NCBI RefSeq assembly: GCF_001083785.1
Contig: NZ_LAVL01000009.1
Location: 1 to 64,000 of the forward strand
From: Nonomuraea sp. SBT364
Lineage (GTDB): Bacteria > Actinomycetota > Actinomycetes > Streptosporangiales > Streptosporangiaceae
Direction of reading: 5' to 3'
Length of the DNA stretch: 64,000 nucleotides
Shown: one piece after another, positions 17,556-26,563 of the stretch
Layout: each line of letters begins with the position of its first letter
Numbering within the stretch: the stretch's first letter is position 1
Made by a program: the position numbers and the translations under genes
The notes under the pieces: generated by a model
Database searches by the model: none
Told to the model about the DNA's origin: nothing
The model's input: the letters and a program-made list of their open reading frames with translations, nothing else

Positions 17556-19237
17556 CTCCCCGCATCCGCCGCAACGACTACGGCGTCCTCACCCCGCCCG
17601 ACCTGGGCACGTGGGATCCCACCCTGACAGTCACCGTCGTCATCCCGGCGTACGACCGCCAGGCCACGCTGGACCTCACGCTGGCGGCGCTCGCCGCCCA
17701 GTCGTACCCGGCCGAGCTGATGGACGTCATCGTGGTGGACGACGGCAGCGCCGTCCCGCTGCGCCTGCCGCCGCTCGCGCCCGGCCGCACCAAGCTGATC
17801 AGCAGCCCGCCGGGCGGCTGGGGCCGCGCCTGGGCGGTGCAGGCGGGCATCGACGCCGCCGGCGGCGAGGTGATCTTCGTGCTGGACGCCGACATGGTCC
17901 CGCACCGCCACCACGTCGAGGCCCAGCTCCGCTGGCACCACCTGGCCCCGTACGTGGTCGCTCTCGGCTGGATCGACTTCACCTCGGCCACCGGCGACCT
18001 GCCCGCCCCCGAGAGCGTCCGTGAGGCGCTGGAGGCGGGCCGCGAGGACGACCTGTTCCCGCTGTCCGCGCTGCGTCACGACTGGGCCGAGAAGATCATC
18101 CACGACCACGACGGCCTCCGCACCGCGCCGAACTCCCTGGCCACCCGCATCCACGTGGGCGCCACCGTCTCCTACCCGGCAGAGCTGCTGCGCTCGATCG
18201 GCGGCATGGACACCGCGCTCGTGCTGGCCGAGGACACCGAGCTGGGCTACCGCCTCACCCAGGCCGGCGCGGTCTACGTACCGGATCCGGAGTCCCGGGC
18301 CTGGCACCTCGGCCTGCCGACCGCGATGCGCGACTTCGCCGCGCTCAAGCGCTACAACGACCCCTTCGTCGCCGACCGCGTCCCCTACCGCCGCTACCTG
18401 CGCACCGAACGGGGCCGTCAGTGGCTGGTCCCGTACGTGGACGCGATCGTCCCCGCGGCGGGCTTCGAGGACGTACGGGCCACCGTCGACGCCCTGCTGG
18501 GCGGCTCCCTCCCGGACGTCCGGGTCACCATTCCCGGCCCGTGGGAATCGCTGACCGCCGATCGCCGCTCTCCGCTCGGCGACCCGGACCTCGACCTGCG
18601 TCTCATCCACGCCACCTTCGAGCACGACCCGCGCGTCCACCTGGCCGACGCCCCGGGCGGGCCGTCGCCCGCGCCGTTCAGGCTGGTCGTCCCGCCCGGC
18701 TGGATGCCTGGCGAGGACACCGTGGAACGGCTGGTCGCCCATCTGGAGGAGCATGACGGGGGCGCTCTGTGCGTGGCGCTGGACGAGACCGCCGACGGCG
18801 TCACGGTCGCCCGTCTCGACCGCACCGCGGCCCTGTCCCGCACCGCCCTGGTGGCCGCGCCCGGCGAGCACCCGGACGACGTGCTGGACGAGGTCTTCGG
18901 CCTGGAGTGGGCGGACGGCGAATCGTGGGGGTTCGCGCGCCGCCCCGAGGTGTATCCGCCGCGCCGCCGTCCGCTCTCCGAGGCCGACCGGCTCGCCGCC
19001 CAGCGTGAGAAGGAGCTCGCGCTCTACCGCAAGCGCACCGCCGCGCTGCGCGCCGAACTGGCGCAACTGCGGCGCGAGGCGGGCAAGAACGGCCGGGACG
19101 CCGCCAGATGGCGTGAGAAGGCCGAGGAATGGCGGCGCGAGGCGGTCCGCCTGACCCGTGACCGCGACCGCGAACGTGACCGCACGGTCATCAGGCGCGC
19201 GGTCCGGCGGGTGCGCAGAATCGCCTTCCCGAAGTAG
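17552..19237 (+). CDS. family 2 glycosyltransferase with basic coiled-coil tail
   Basis: 561 aa from the ATG at 17552 (ATGA overlap). The RRNDYGVLTPPDLGTW signature is followed by VTVVIPAY, VVDDGSA, DAD at 112-114 and AEDTELGYRLTQAG. The second shared domain (about 285-460) contains VRATVDALLGGSL and TIPGPW. The tail (about 470-561) is a strongly charged coiled coil that becomes Arg-rich at the end (RRAVRRVRR), which might bind phospholipid or nucleic acid. Last gene of the plus-strand operon. It is closest in plan to the gene at 10810. Confidence 0.85.
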   Translation: MTPRIRRNDYGVLTPPDLGTWDPTLTVTVVIPAYDRQATLDLTLAALAAQSYPAELMDVIVVDDGSAVPLRLPPLAPGRTKLISSPPGGWGRAWAVQAGIDAAGGEVIFVLDADMVPHRHHVEAQLRWHHLAPYVVALGWIDFTSATGDLPAPESVREALEAGREDDLFPLSALRHDWAEKIIHDHDGLRTAPNSLATRIHVGATVSYPAELLRSIGGMDTALVLAEDTELGYRLTQAGAVYVPDPESRAWHLGLPTAMRDFAALKRYNDPFVADRVPYRRYLRTERGRQWLVPYVDAIVPAAGFEDVRATVDALLGGSLPDVRVTIPGPWESLTADRRSPLGDPDLDLRLIHATFEHDPRVHLADAPGGPSPAPFRLVVPPGWMPGEDTVERLVAHLEEHDGGALCVALDETADGVTVARLDRTAALSRTALVAAPGEHPDDVLDEVFGLEWADGESWGFARRPEVYPPRRRPLSEADRLAAQREKELALYRKRTAALRAELAQLRREAGKNGRDAARWREKAEEWRREAVRLTRDRDRERDRTVIRRAVRRVRRIAFPK

Positions 19238-19255
19238 CCGTAACCGGTCCCCGCG

Positions 19256-19936
19256 TCAGCGAGCGCCGGCGCCGCCGGGCTGTTCGAGCAGGGCCGCGGC
19301 GAGCATGGCGGCCAGCCACTCCTCGTACTCGGCCTCGCTCCACCCGCACACCTCGGTCAGCTTCTCGAAGTTCTCCGTCGCGGTGAGGACGTAGATCTGC
19401 TCGGCCGCCCGGCCCGGAGCCAGTCCGCGGCGCAACGCTCCGAGGGCGTGAAGATGCTCGGCCGGCCCTCGGCTGCCGGTGAGCCTTTCCCGTTCGATGC
19501 CGGCCAGCACGTCCTGCAGCCCCGCGTCGGCCGGGGACGCGGCGGCGGCGGCTCGCAGGACGCCGTGCACGGGCTTGATCCGCCGCAGGATCGCGGTGGC
19601 CATGGCGGCGTACAGAGCCAGCTTGCGCACCGGATCCGGCTCGTCCACGATCGCCTGGATCGCGGGCCGGTCGCTCTGCGGCAACGGCCTGGCGTCCCCG
19701 GCCAGGGTGATGTCGTAGACCAGCTTGGCCAGTGAGGGCTTGCCGCCGGGGCAGGACGAATAGAGCGTCTGCACCGCCACGCCCGCCTCGCGTGCCACTT
19801 CGGCCATGGTGGTGTCGGCGTAGCCCTTGGCGACCATCAACCTTCCCGCCGCCGTCGCGATCTTCTGCCGCGTGGCCCGGGCGTGCTCCTGGCGCAGGGC
19901 ACTGGAGTAGCGGCGCCGCTTCCTCTGCTCAGTCAT
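19256..19936 (-). CDS. TetR family transcriptional regulator
   Basis: 226 aa. The N-terminal DNA-binding domain (about 18-65) reads TRQKIATAAGRLMVAKGYADTTM followed by AEVAREAGVAVQTLY, the standard TetR helix-turn-helix. The C-terminal ligand domain is not specific enough to name an inducer. It is divergent from the DUF1772 gene, with about 90 bp between starts and a palindrome in the gap, so it probably represses that gene and itself. Confidence 0.9.
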   Translation of the reverse strand: MTEQRKRRRYSSALRQEHARATRQKIATAAGRLMVAKGYADTTMAEVAREAGVAVQTLYSSCPGGKPSLAKLVYDITLAGDARPLPQSDRPAIQAIVDEPDPVRKLALYAAMATAILRRIKPVHGVLRAAAAASPADAGLQDVLAGIERERLTGSRGPAEHLHALGALRRGLAPGRAAEQIYVLTATENFEKLTEVCGWSEAEYEEWLAAMLAAALLEQPGGAGAR

Positions 19937-19965
19937 CGGGGACCATGGTTCCAGAATACATTGAC

Positions 19966-19979
19966 TAGAGGCGCTTCTA
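19966..19979. promoter_or_regulatory. candidate TetR operator
   Basis: TAGAGGCGCTTCTA is a 14-bp near-palindrome (6 of 7 pairs). It overlaps a TTGACT hexamer at 19961-19966 that may be a -35 element. It sits between the TetR gene and the DUF1772 gene. The exact promoter was not resolved. Confidence 0.45.
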
Positions 19980-20027
19980 ATGAAAAGGTGCGGTTCTATT
20001 CAAGGCTTCGTCGTCGGGAGGCGTACG

Positions 20028-20495
20028 GTGTCCGTGGTTCTCACCGCGTCCAGGATGGTCGCGCTGTCGCTGGTCGGCCTGTACGCGGGCGGGGTCCTGT
20101 TCGTGGTGCTCGCCCCGTCCGTGGGCGGCCTGCCCGGGCCCGCGTACGTCCGCTACTGGCAGGCGCTCAACGTCGACTACGGCCGAACGATGCCGCCGCT
20201 CCTGCTGGCCGGCATCGCGGCGACGGTCGTCGCGTCAGCCCTGTCGTGGCCCCGCGGCGGGCTCGTCCTCGGCCTCAGTTCGGTGGCCCTGATCCTGGTG
20301 ATCCTCACGGTCGCCCTCACCCTGGCGGGCCTGGAGCCGCTCAACCGCGTCGCGGACGCCTGGGATCCGGACCAGCTGCCCGCCGGCTGGCACGAGATCC
20401 GTCACCGATGGCTCAACCTGCACCTCGCGCGGACGGCACTCGCCGTCGCGGCGTTCGCCTGCCTGGTCACCGCCCAGGCCGTCGACCGCGGCTAG
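20028..20495 (+). CDS. DUF1772-like small integral membrane protein
   Basis: 155 aa from the GTG at 20028, which has GGGAGG 7 bp upstream. An ATG at 19980 abuts the operator and has no ribosome site. Four hydrophobic segments are visible (about residues 5-30, 55-75, 80-105 and 130-150). The C-terminal pattern LNRVADAWDP, then HRWLNLHLARTALAVAAF, resembles the DUF1772/anthrone-oxygenase-like family. These are often controlled by adjacent TetR regulators; the physiological substrate is unknown. The lipoprotein gene follows 26 bp downstream. Confidence 0.75.
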   Translation: MSVVLTASRMVALSLVGLYAGGVLFVVLAPSVGGLPGPAYVRYWQALNVDYGRTMPPLLLAGIAATVVASALSWPRGGLVLGLSSVALILVILTVALTLAGLEPLNRVADAWDPDQLPAGWHEIRHRWLNLHLARTALAVAAFACLVTAQAVDRG

Positions 20496-20521
20496 CCCCA
20501 GCTCAAGAAGAGGGAGTACTC

Positions 20522-21085
20522 ATGGCCTCGTCAGTTTCACCCGCGACGACCGGGGCATCCGTCCCCGCCCCGGTCGCGACCCTGCTCACCGGCCTGCTCG
20601 CGGGCCTGCTCACCGGCCTGGTCGCCGGGTGCGGATCGCCCGGCATCGAGGCGGCCGCCGCACCGGCGGGGTGCCCTCTCACGCCCCAGGCCCTCGGCGA
20701 AGCGACCTCCCTGCGGTGGGACCTGGACAGGCGCGACGACCACCCGCTGGAGACCATGGAGTCGATCAAGGCGACGGTCTGCCTCTACACGGCGGCCGAC
20801 GCCCCGCAGCAAGGCTCCGATCCGCTGACGATGCGGCTCGACCTGGTCGAGGGCGCGGACGCCGCCACCGTCAGGAAGGGCTTCACCGACACCTGCACCG
20901 AGAACGGGGGCACCGTCCGCGACACGTCCGGCGCGCAGGTGTGCGACCGCGACGGCTCGGTCGGGGAGGGACTGACCGGCGGCGGGGACCGGGCGATCAT
21001 CGCCTACTGGGTCAACGCCGACACCTCCACGGCCACCGAGTTCACCCCCGCCTTCGGCCGGATCCTCGCGGCAGTGGCCGACTGA
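20522..21085 (+). CDS. putative lipoprotein
   Basis: 187 aa; ATG with GAGGGAG upstream. A hydrophobic Leu/Gly/Thr segment (about 18-36) ends in the lipobox LVAGC (Cys37), predicting diacylglyceryl attachment outside the membrane. The n-region lacks the usual positive charge. The mature part has three more cysteines near residues 50, 75 and 125-140 (GCPLT, TVCLY, DTCTE, QVCDR), so disulfides are likely. It is reminiscent of secreted DUF3558-type lipoproteins but I do not assign the family. Probably co-transcribed with the DUF1772 gene. Confidence 0.7.
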   Translation: MASSVSPATTGASVPAPVATLLTGLLAGLLTGLVAGCGSPGIEAAAAPAGCPLTPQALGEATSLRWDLDRRDDHPLETMESIKATVCLYTAADAPQQGSDPLTMRLDLVEGADAATVRKGFTDTCTENGGTVRDTSGAQVCDRDGSVGEGLTGGGDRAIIAYWVNADTSTATEFTPAFGRILAAVAD

Positions 21086-21316
21086 CGTCGGTGAACCTCC
21101 GGCGGTCCTTTACCGGACCGAAACTTGACTTCACGACCTGACACACCCGGCGCCATGATCATTCAGAGAATGATTTATCCGCCCATTTCCCTGCATATCC
21201 GGGCAGCCGAAGATCTTATACGTCGGAGGAAGATTCACATCCCGGCGGCATATCTCAGCCACTCCAAATCGTTGACCCTGCGTTCGTTATCGAATGCTCT
21301 CAGTAATGTCCGGCTC

Positions 21317-22168
21317 ATGGTAACCCCCCTGCACGAGGGTCTCATCAGCATCGCCACCCTCGACACCGCACGGACCGGGCACATGCTCCGCTCCCTGTTC
21401 AACCTGCCGCTGCCCCAGGGCTCGGCCGCCCGGGTCATCTCCCCGGACCTGTCGGAGTGCGTCCCCGCCAGCTACCACGCCGACGCCGCCCTCCTGTACG
21501 GCGAACAGGAGAAGCTCGGCGTCATCACCGAGGTCCAGCTCAAACGGGACCCGGCCAAACGCTGGACCTGGCCCGTCTACCTCTCCACCATGCGCGCCCG
21601 CGACCGCTGCAAGGCCACCCTCGTCGTGATCTGCCCCGATCGCTCCACCGCGGTCTGGGCGGCCGAGCCCATCGACACGGGCCATCCGGGATTCGTCCTG
21701 CGCCCGCTCGTGATCGGCCCCGACAACACCCCTGTCATCACCGACGTCGCCCGGGCCGTCGGCGACATCGGCCTGGCCGCCATCTCGGCCATCACCCACA
21801 ACGACCACCCCGAGATCCACACCATCCTCGCCACCCTCAGCAAGGCCCTGGACGACATCGACCCCAAGCTGGCCCATCGGTACGCTGAATATGTCACCGT
21901 GGCGTTGACCGGCAGTGCACAGAAGGAAATGGAGCGCCTGATGGCCACCGAGACCTACCTCTACCAGGGCGAATACGCCCAAAGCCTCCTGAAGCGCGGC
22001 AGAGCCGAAGAGGGGGCGAAAATGGTGCTGCTGGTCCTGGAAGCCAGAGGGATCCCGGTCCCCGAGCAGGCCCGCGAACGCATCAGCGCCTGCACCGACG
22101 TCCCCACGCTGCAGACCTGGATCAAGCGAGCGGCCCTCATCGACACCCTCGACGACCTCTTCGCCTGA
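21317..22168 (+). CDS. PD-(D/E)XK nuclease-like protein of an actinobacterial Rpn/transposase-like family
   Basis: 283 aa from the ATG at 21317 (MVTPLHEGL is the usual family start). Asp56 in YHADAAL and Glu72/Gln74 in ITEVQLKRD form a D...ExQ site like that of Rpn-type PD-(D/E)XK proteins. RWTWPVYLSTMRARDRCKATLVVICP follows in two conserved blocks. The C-terminal about 75 residues (from MATETYLYQGEYAQ) are helical and end TWIKRAALIDTLDDLFA. Such genes are often multicopy in actinomycete genomes; their role is unsettled, with DNA cleavage plausible. The upstream 190 bp is noticeably AT-richer than the surroundings, consistent with acquired DNA. Confidence 0.75.
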   Translation: MVTPLHEGLISIATLDTARTGHMLRSLFNLPLPQGSAARVISPDLSECVPASYHADAALLYGEQEKLGVITEVQLKRDPAKRWTWPVYLSTMRARDRCKATLVVICPDRSTAVWAAEPIDTGHPGFVLRPLVIGPDNTPVITDVARAVGDIGLAAISAITHNDHPEIHTILATLSKALDDIDPKLAHRYAEYVTVALTGSAQKEMERLMATETYLYQGEYAQSLLKRGRAEEGAKMVLLVLEARGIPVPEQARERISACTDVPTLQTWIKRAALIDTLDDLFA

Positions 22169-22306
22169 CCCGGCATCCTTGGGAACACCCTTACCGGGCG
22201 GACTCACCCCTCAACGATCAGTCCACCCTCAGGGTCGAGCATGCCCACAGTCGCGGGGTGCATCACCATGCCGCCGACCCGGCAGCCCAAAAGGAACGAA
22301 CGCCTG

Positions 22307-22522
22307 ATGGCCACCGAGACCTACCTCTACCAGGGCGAGTACGCCCGAAGCCTGGTGGCGAAAGGAGAGGCGAAAGCGCTGCTGCTGGTCCTGGAAGCCA
22401 GAGAGATCCCGGTCCCCGAGCAGGCCCGCGAACGCATCAGCGCCTGCACCGACATCCCCATGCTGCAGACCTGGATCAAGCGAGCGGCCCTCATCGACAC
22501 CATCGACGACCTCTTCGCCTGA
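22307..22522 (+). pseudogene. C-terminal fragment copy B of the PD-(D/E)XK-like gene
   Basis: 71 aa from the ATG at 22307. It matches residues about 209-283 of the upstream gene with a short deletion (RSLVAKGEAKALLLVLEAR), and ends TWIKRAALIDTIDDLFA. The nuclease domain is absent. The upstream frame (from 22241) shows remnants of the preceding coding sequence but is not conserved. It may be a remnant, or a stand-alone helical tail domain that is still translated. Confidence 0.6.
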
Positions 22523-22650
22523 CCCGCACCCTTCGGAACACCCTCGCCAGGGACGCTCCCCCTCATCACTGAATCCAGCACACCCCGCAGCCGCGGGGTA
22601 CCTCGCCGTGCCGTCGATCCGAGGGCACGCAGAAGCAAACGGAGCGCCCG

Positions 22651-22962
22651 ATGACCACCGAAAACCACCTCTACCAGGGCGAATACCCCCCAAGCCTCCT
22701 GGCCGAGATTCGAGCGGAAGGCAGAGCGATAGCCCTGGCGAAGGGCATGCCGGAAAGCTCCGCAGAACATGTCGCGGAAGGTTTCGTACGAGGCTATGTG
22801 AGGGGCCTGACAAGAGCCCTGCTGCTACTCCTTGACGCCCGTGGGTTCTCATCCCCCGAGCAGGCAGGTGAACGAATCCGGAACTGCGCCGACCTCTCCA
22901 CACTGACGACGTGGATCGGGCGGGCGGCGGTCATCGACCCCATCGACGACGTCTTCTCCTGA
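22651..22962 (+). pseudogene. C-terminal fragment copy C of the PD-(D/E)XK-like gene
   Basis: 103 aa from the ATG at 22651. It starts MTTENHLYQGEYPPSLLAEI and ends LTTWIGRAAVIDPIDDVFS, clearly homologous to the tails of copies A and B. It has an internal extension of about 30 residues (IALAKGMPESSAEHVAEG) that makes it closer to a full-length tail of the wider family, so it may come from a different family member. No nuclease residues. Confidence 0.6.
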
Positions 22963-23142
22963 CCCTCCGGCGCCAACGACCTCCCTGCCTCACCCCCACG
23001 GAACCCGCCCCACTCACGGCAAGGGGGCACCGGGGAGGTGGGCTCCCCCGATGAACACAGCCCGAGCCCGCGGGGCGCGAAACGCCTGACAGGCGAGGGC
23101 CATGCGATCAGGCGGGATGAACGAACCGGGACAAATCCCCGG

Positions 23143-24435
23143 TTACTCGTCGCCCTCGACGCGCATCACGCTGGCGATCGCCCGGACGATGTCGAGCTCA
23201 CGCAACCCCTCCATGGTCGCCGTCAGGGCGGCGTCGGTGGCGCGGTGGGTGACGATGACGAGCTGGGCGTCGTCGCCGTGCCCCTCCTGCCTGACCGTCT
23301 GGATGGACACGTCGTGCTTGGCGAACAGCTCCGCCACCCGGGCCAGGACACCGGGCTTGTCGGCCACGTCCAGGGCCACGTGGCAGCGGGTGACGGTCTC
23401 CCCCATGGGGTGGACGGCCAGCGAGGCGTAGGTGGACTCCTCCGGGCCGCGGGTGCCGGCGAGGCGGTTGCGGGCGACGGCGACCAGGTCGCCGAGGACG
23501 GCGGAGGCGGTGGGTGCGCCGCCGGCGCCCTTGCCGTAGAACATGAGCTGCCCGGCCGACTCGGCCTCGACGAAGACCGCGTTGTACGCCTCCCGGACGC
23601 CGGCGAGCGGGTGGGACCTGGGGATCATCGCCGGGTGGACGCGGACGCCGATGGAGCGGCCGTCGTCGGAGCGGGCGCAGATGGCCAGCAGCTTGATGAC
23701 GTAGCCCATGGCCTTGGCGGAGGCGACGTCGGTGGCGGTGATCTCGGTGATGCCTTCGCGGTGCACCTGCTCGGCGGTGACGCGGCTGTGGAAGGCGAGC
23801 CCGGCGAGGATGGCGGCCTTGGCGGCGGCGTCGAAGCCCTCGACGTCGGCGGTGGGGTCGGCCTCGGCGTAGCCGAGGGTCTGGGCCTCTTCCAGGGCGT
23901 CGGTGAAGGACGCGCCGGTGGAGTCCATCTTGTCGAGGATGTAGTTGGTGGTGCCGTTGACGATGCCGAGGACCCGGTTGACGTGGTCGCCGGCGAGCGA
24001 CTCGCGCAGCGGGCGCAGCAGCGGGATGGCGCCGGCGACGCTGGCCTCGAAGTAGAGGTCGCCCTTGCCGGTGCGGGCGGCCTCGTGGAGGGCGGCGCCG
24101 TCCTCGGCGAGCAGCGCCTTGTTGGCGGTGACGACGGATTTGCCCCGGGACAGGGCGGCGGTGATGAGGGTGCGGGCGGGCTCGATGCCGCCGATGACCT
24201 CGATGACGATGTCGACGTCGTCGCGCGTGACGAGGGCTTCGGCGTCGGTGGTGAGCAGGGCGGCGTCGATCTCGACGTCGCGTTTGCGGCCGAGGCGGCG
24301 TACGGCGACGCCGGCCAGCTCCAGGGGCGCGCCGATGCGGGCGGCCAGGTCGTGGTGCTGCTCGTGAATGAGCCTGATGACCTGGGAACCCACGACGCCG
24401 CAGCCCAGGAGGGCCACCTTCAACGGTTTGCTCAT
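23143..24435 (-). CDS. hom: homoserine dehydrogenase
   Basis: 430 aa from the ATG at 24435, overlapping the lysA stop by ATGA. It reduces aspartate semialdehyde to homoserine with NAD(P)H, the branch point to threonine and methionine. The N-terminal dinucleotide site is GCGVVGSQV (11-19). The catalytic domain includes [12 protein letters not shown] and [19 protein letters not shown]-terminal ACT domain (about 350-430, [20 protein letters not shown]) suggests feedback control by threonine, as in other actinobacteria. thrC, normally the next gene, is 14 kb away. Confidence 0.97.
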   Translation of the reverse strand: MSKPLKVALLGCGVVGSQVIRLIHEQHHDLAARIGAPLELAGVAVRRLGRKRDVEIDAALLTTDAEALVTRDDVDIVIEVIGGIEPARTLITAALSRGKSVVTANKALLAEDGAALHEAARTGKGDLYFEASVAGAIPLLRPLRESLAGDHVNRVLGIVNGTTNYILDKMDSTGASFTDALEEAQTLGYAEADPTADVEGFDAAAKAAILAGLAFHSRVTAEQVHREGITEITATDVASAKAMGYVIKLLAICARSDDGRSIGVRVHPAMIPRSHPLAGVREAYNAVFVEAESAGQLMFYGKGAGGAPTASAVLGDLVAVARNRLAGTRGPEESTYASLAVHPMGETVTRCHVALDVADKPGVLARVAELFAKHDVSIQTVRQEGHGDDAQLVIVTHRATDAALTATMEGLRELDIVRAIASVMRVEGDE

Positions 24436-25814
24436 AGTTGCCCCCTCAGCAGGTCGTCCTCGGTCTCGCCACGCACGATGACCCGGTTCTGGCCGCCGCT
24501 GACGGCGACCACGGCGGGCTTGGGCAGGTAGTTGTAGTTGCTGGCCAGCGACCGGCAGTAGGCGCCGGTGGCGGCGATCGCGATCAGGTCGCCGGGCGCC
24601 AGGTCGGCGGGCAGGTAGCAGTCGCGCACGATGATGTCGCCGCTCTCGCAGTGCTTGCCGACGATGCGGCTGAGCATGGGCTCGGCGGTGCTCTCGCGGC
24701 TGGCGAGCACGGCGGTGTATTCGGCGCCGTAGAGGGCGGTGCGCACGTTGTCGCTCATGCCGCCGTCGATGCTCACGTACGTGCGCAGCCCTTCGACGTT
24801 CTTGACCGTGCCGACCTCGTACAGGGTGATGCCGCCGGGGCCGGCGATGGCGCGGCCGGGCTCGACGGTGAGGCGGGGCACGGGCAGGCCGGCGTCGGTG
24901 CAGACCTTCTGCACGATCTCGCGCAGGCCGTCGGCGATGCGCTTGACGTCGAAGGTCTCGTCGCCGTCGAGGTAGGCGATGCCGTAGCCGCCGCCGAGGT
25001 CGAGCTCGGGCAGGACGACGCCGTGCTCGCCCTTGATCTGGACGAGCAGGGTGGCCAGGCGGCGGGCGGCGACCTCGAACCCGGCGGTGTCGACGATCTG
25101 GGAGCCGATGTGCGAGTGGAGGCCGACGAGCTCCAGCGACGGCAGTTGCAGGATGCGGCGGACGGCCTCGGCGGCGGCGCCGGCGTTGAGCGACAGGCCG
25201 AACTTCTGGTCGTCGTGCGCGGTGGCGATGAACTCGTGGGTGTGCGCCTCGACGCCGGTGGTGACGCGGATCATCACCTTGGGCCGCAGGCCGCGCTGCT
25301 CGGCGAGGTAGCCCAGGCGGGCGATCTCCTCGAAGGAGTCGACGACGATGTGCCCGACACCGGCTTCGAGCGCCCGGGTGAGCTCGGCGGCGGACTTGTT
25401 GTTGCCGTGCAGGGTGATGCGCTCGGCGGGGAAGCCGACGCTGAGCGCGACGGCGAGCTCGCCGCCGCTGGCCACGTCGAGGCCGAGCCCTTCGGCCTCC
25501 AGCCAGCGGACGATCTCCTTGCACAGGAACGCCTTGCCGGCGTAGTGCACGTCGGAGCCCTGGAAGGCGCCGGTGTAGTCGCGCATGCGCGAGCGGACGT
25601 CCTCCTCGTCGAGCACGTAGAGGGGGGTGCCGTGCTCGCGGGCCAGGTCGCGGACGTCGGCGCCGCCGATCGTGAGCGCGCCATCGGTCCGGCTCGACGT
25701 TCGGGGCCAGATCGCGGGATTGATCCGGTTGAGGTCGTCGGGCGCCAGCGGGGGGCGCTCGTGGGGCGGCGTCTCGGCGTGCCGGTCCCCGGCAGGATGG
25801 GCGAATCGACTCAC
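24432..25814 (-). CDS. lysA: diaminopimelate decarboxylase
   Basis: 460 aa from the GTG at 25814 (VSRFAHPAG is the common actinomycete start; an ATG at 25880 adds 22 unlike residues). It is a PLP enzyme of fold III converting meso-diaminopimelate to lysine. The PLP lysine is in [12 protein letters not shown] near residue 90. The [17 protein letters not shown] and EPGRAIAG motifs are all present. [12 protein letters not shown] and CESGDII form the substrate-side region. It is downstream of the NrtL-like gene and coupled to hom. Confidence 0.96.
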   Translation of the reverse strand: MSRFAHPAGDRHAETPPHERPPLAPDDLNRINPAIWPRTSSRTDGALTIGGADVRDLAREHGTPLYVLDEEDVRSRMRDYTGAFQGSDVHYAGKAFLCKEIVRWLEAEGLGLDVASGGELAVALSVGFPAERITLHGNNKSAAELTRALEAGVGHIVVDSFEEIARLGYLAEQRGLRPKVMIRVTTGVEAHTHEFIATAHDDQKFGLSLNAGAAAEAVRRILQLPSLELVGLHSHIGSQIVDTAGFEVAARRLATLLVQIKGEHGVVLPELDLGGGYGIAYLDGDETFDVKRIADGLREIVQKVCTDAGLPVPRLTVEPGRAIAGPGGITLYEVGTVKNVEGLRTYVSIDGGMSDNVRTALYGAEYTAVLASRESTAEPMLSRIVGKHCESGDIIVRDCYLPADLAPGDLIAIAATGAYCRSLASNYNYLPKPAVVAVSGGQNRVIVRGETEDDLLRGQL

Positions 25815-25938
25815 CCGATCGAGGCTATCGGAAGCGGTGTTCGCCCCGGACCGGCTGCCCACGTATCGAGACGCGATCACCGTACAAACGCGAATATTTT
25901 ACGATTTATCGCCGTTTGGCCGGATATTTTGTGAGCCC

Positions 25939-26559
25939 TCAGATGCGATCCGGCCCCACCAGCACATCCCGTACGGCCCGCGCCAGCCGTACCCGGGCCC
26001 CGTGCAGCGGACCGGGAGGCGTGTCGCCGGCCGGCACGGCCGGGGCGTGCTCGTGCGCGTCGTGGTAGGCCAGCGCCAGCCGCACCAGGAAAGCCTGCCA
26101 CCCCGGGTCCCGGCTCACCAGCCGTCCGGGCACCTCGGCCAGGACCCGCAGCACCGCCCGGTCCCAGGGGCCGTCGAGCAGCTCGGGCCGGAACTCCTCC
26201 GGCACCCCCAGCTCCCGCGCCCACCGCTGCACGGCCACCGCCCTGGCGTGCCCGTAACGCACAACGAAGCCGGGGTTGTCCCACGTACGCGGAAAGTCCG
26301 GCCAGCCCGGATCGCCCAGCCCCAGCGGCTCGATCTCGGCCACCAGCTCCCCAGGGACGGGCACCACGACGCGCAGGAACCCGTTGCCCCGCACCTCGAC
26401 CGGCCCGGCGCCGGGCAGCGCCCGCACGCGCTCGGCGAGCTCGGCCGGCGGGACGCGGCGGCGCAGGGCGGCGGCCGACACGTAGGCGGCCTCCCGCTCC
26501 CACGTGCCGTCGGGCACCGGCGGCTCGCCGAGCACCCCGGCCAGCCGCCCGGGCGTCAC
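25939..26559 (-). CDS. nrtL: ArgS-related anticodon-binding protein (NrtL-like)
   Basis: 206 aa; GTG start at 26559, only 4 bp after the stop of the glycosyltransferase-like gene upstream. It looks like the C-terminal DALR anticodon-binding domain of arginyl-tRNA synthetase (FVVRYGHARAVAVQRWARELG, LLDGPWDRAVLRVLAEVPGRL, LALAYHDAHE) without the catalytic domain. Such a protein precedes lysA in streptomycetes. Function unproven; tRNA binding is inferred from the fold. No membrane segment. The full-length argS expected nearby is not in this window. Confidence 0.75.
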   Translation of the reverse strand: MTPGRLAGVLGEPPVPDGTWEREAAYVSAAALRRRVPPAELAERVRALPGAGPVEVRGNGFLRVVVPVPGELVAEIEPLGLGDPGWPDFPRTWDNPGFVVRYGHARAVAVQRWARELGVPEEFRPELLDGPWDRAVLRVLAEVPGRLVSRDPGWQAFLVRLALAYHDAHEHAPAVPAGDTPPGPLHGARVRLARAVRDVLVGPDRI

Positions 26560-26563
26560 GGGC

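Larger units (their letters stand above)
21897..22962 (+). repeat. three tandem diverged copies of the nuclease-like gene's 3' end
   Basis: Copy A is the 3' end of the 21317-22168 gene. Copy B (about 22260-22522) and copy C (about 22610-22962) repeat the tail-coding part plus about 45 bp upstream, with unit spacing of about 350 bp. A and B are nearly identical over the first 45 bp after the ATG. The spacers after copies A and B also match each other (gcctgaccc..ggaacaccc). C is most diverged. This points to stepwise tandem duplication followed by decay. Confidence 0.8.

Noticed and set aside
23083-23095. CGCCTGACAGGCG palindrome after hom
   Set aside because: Only a short stem with no following T-run; too weak to call a terminator.
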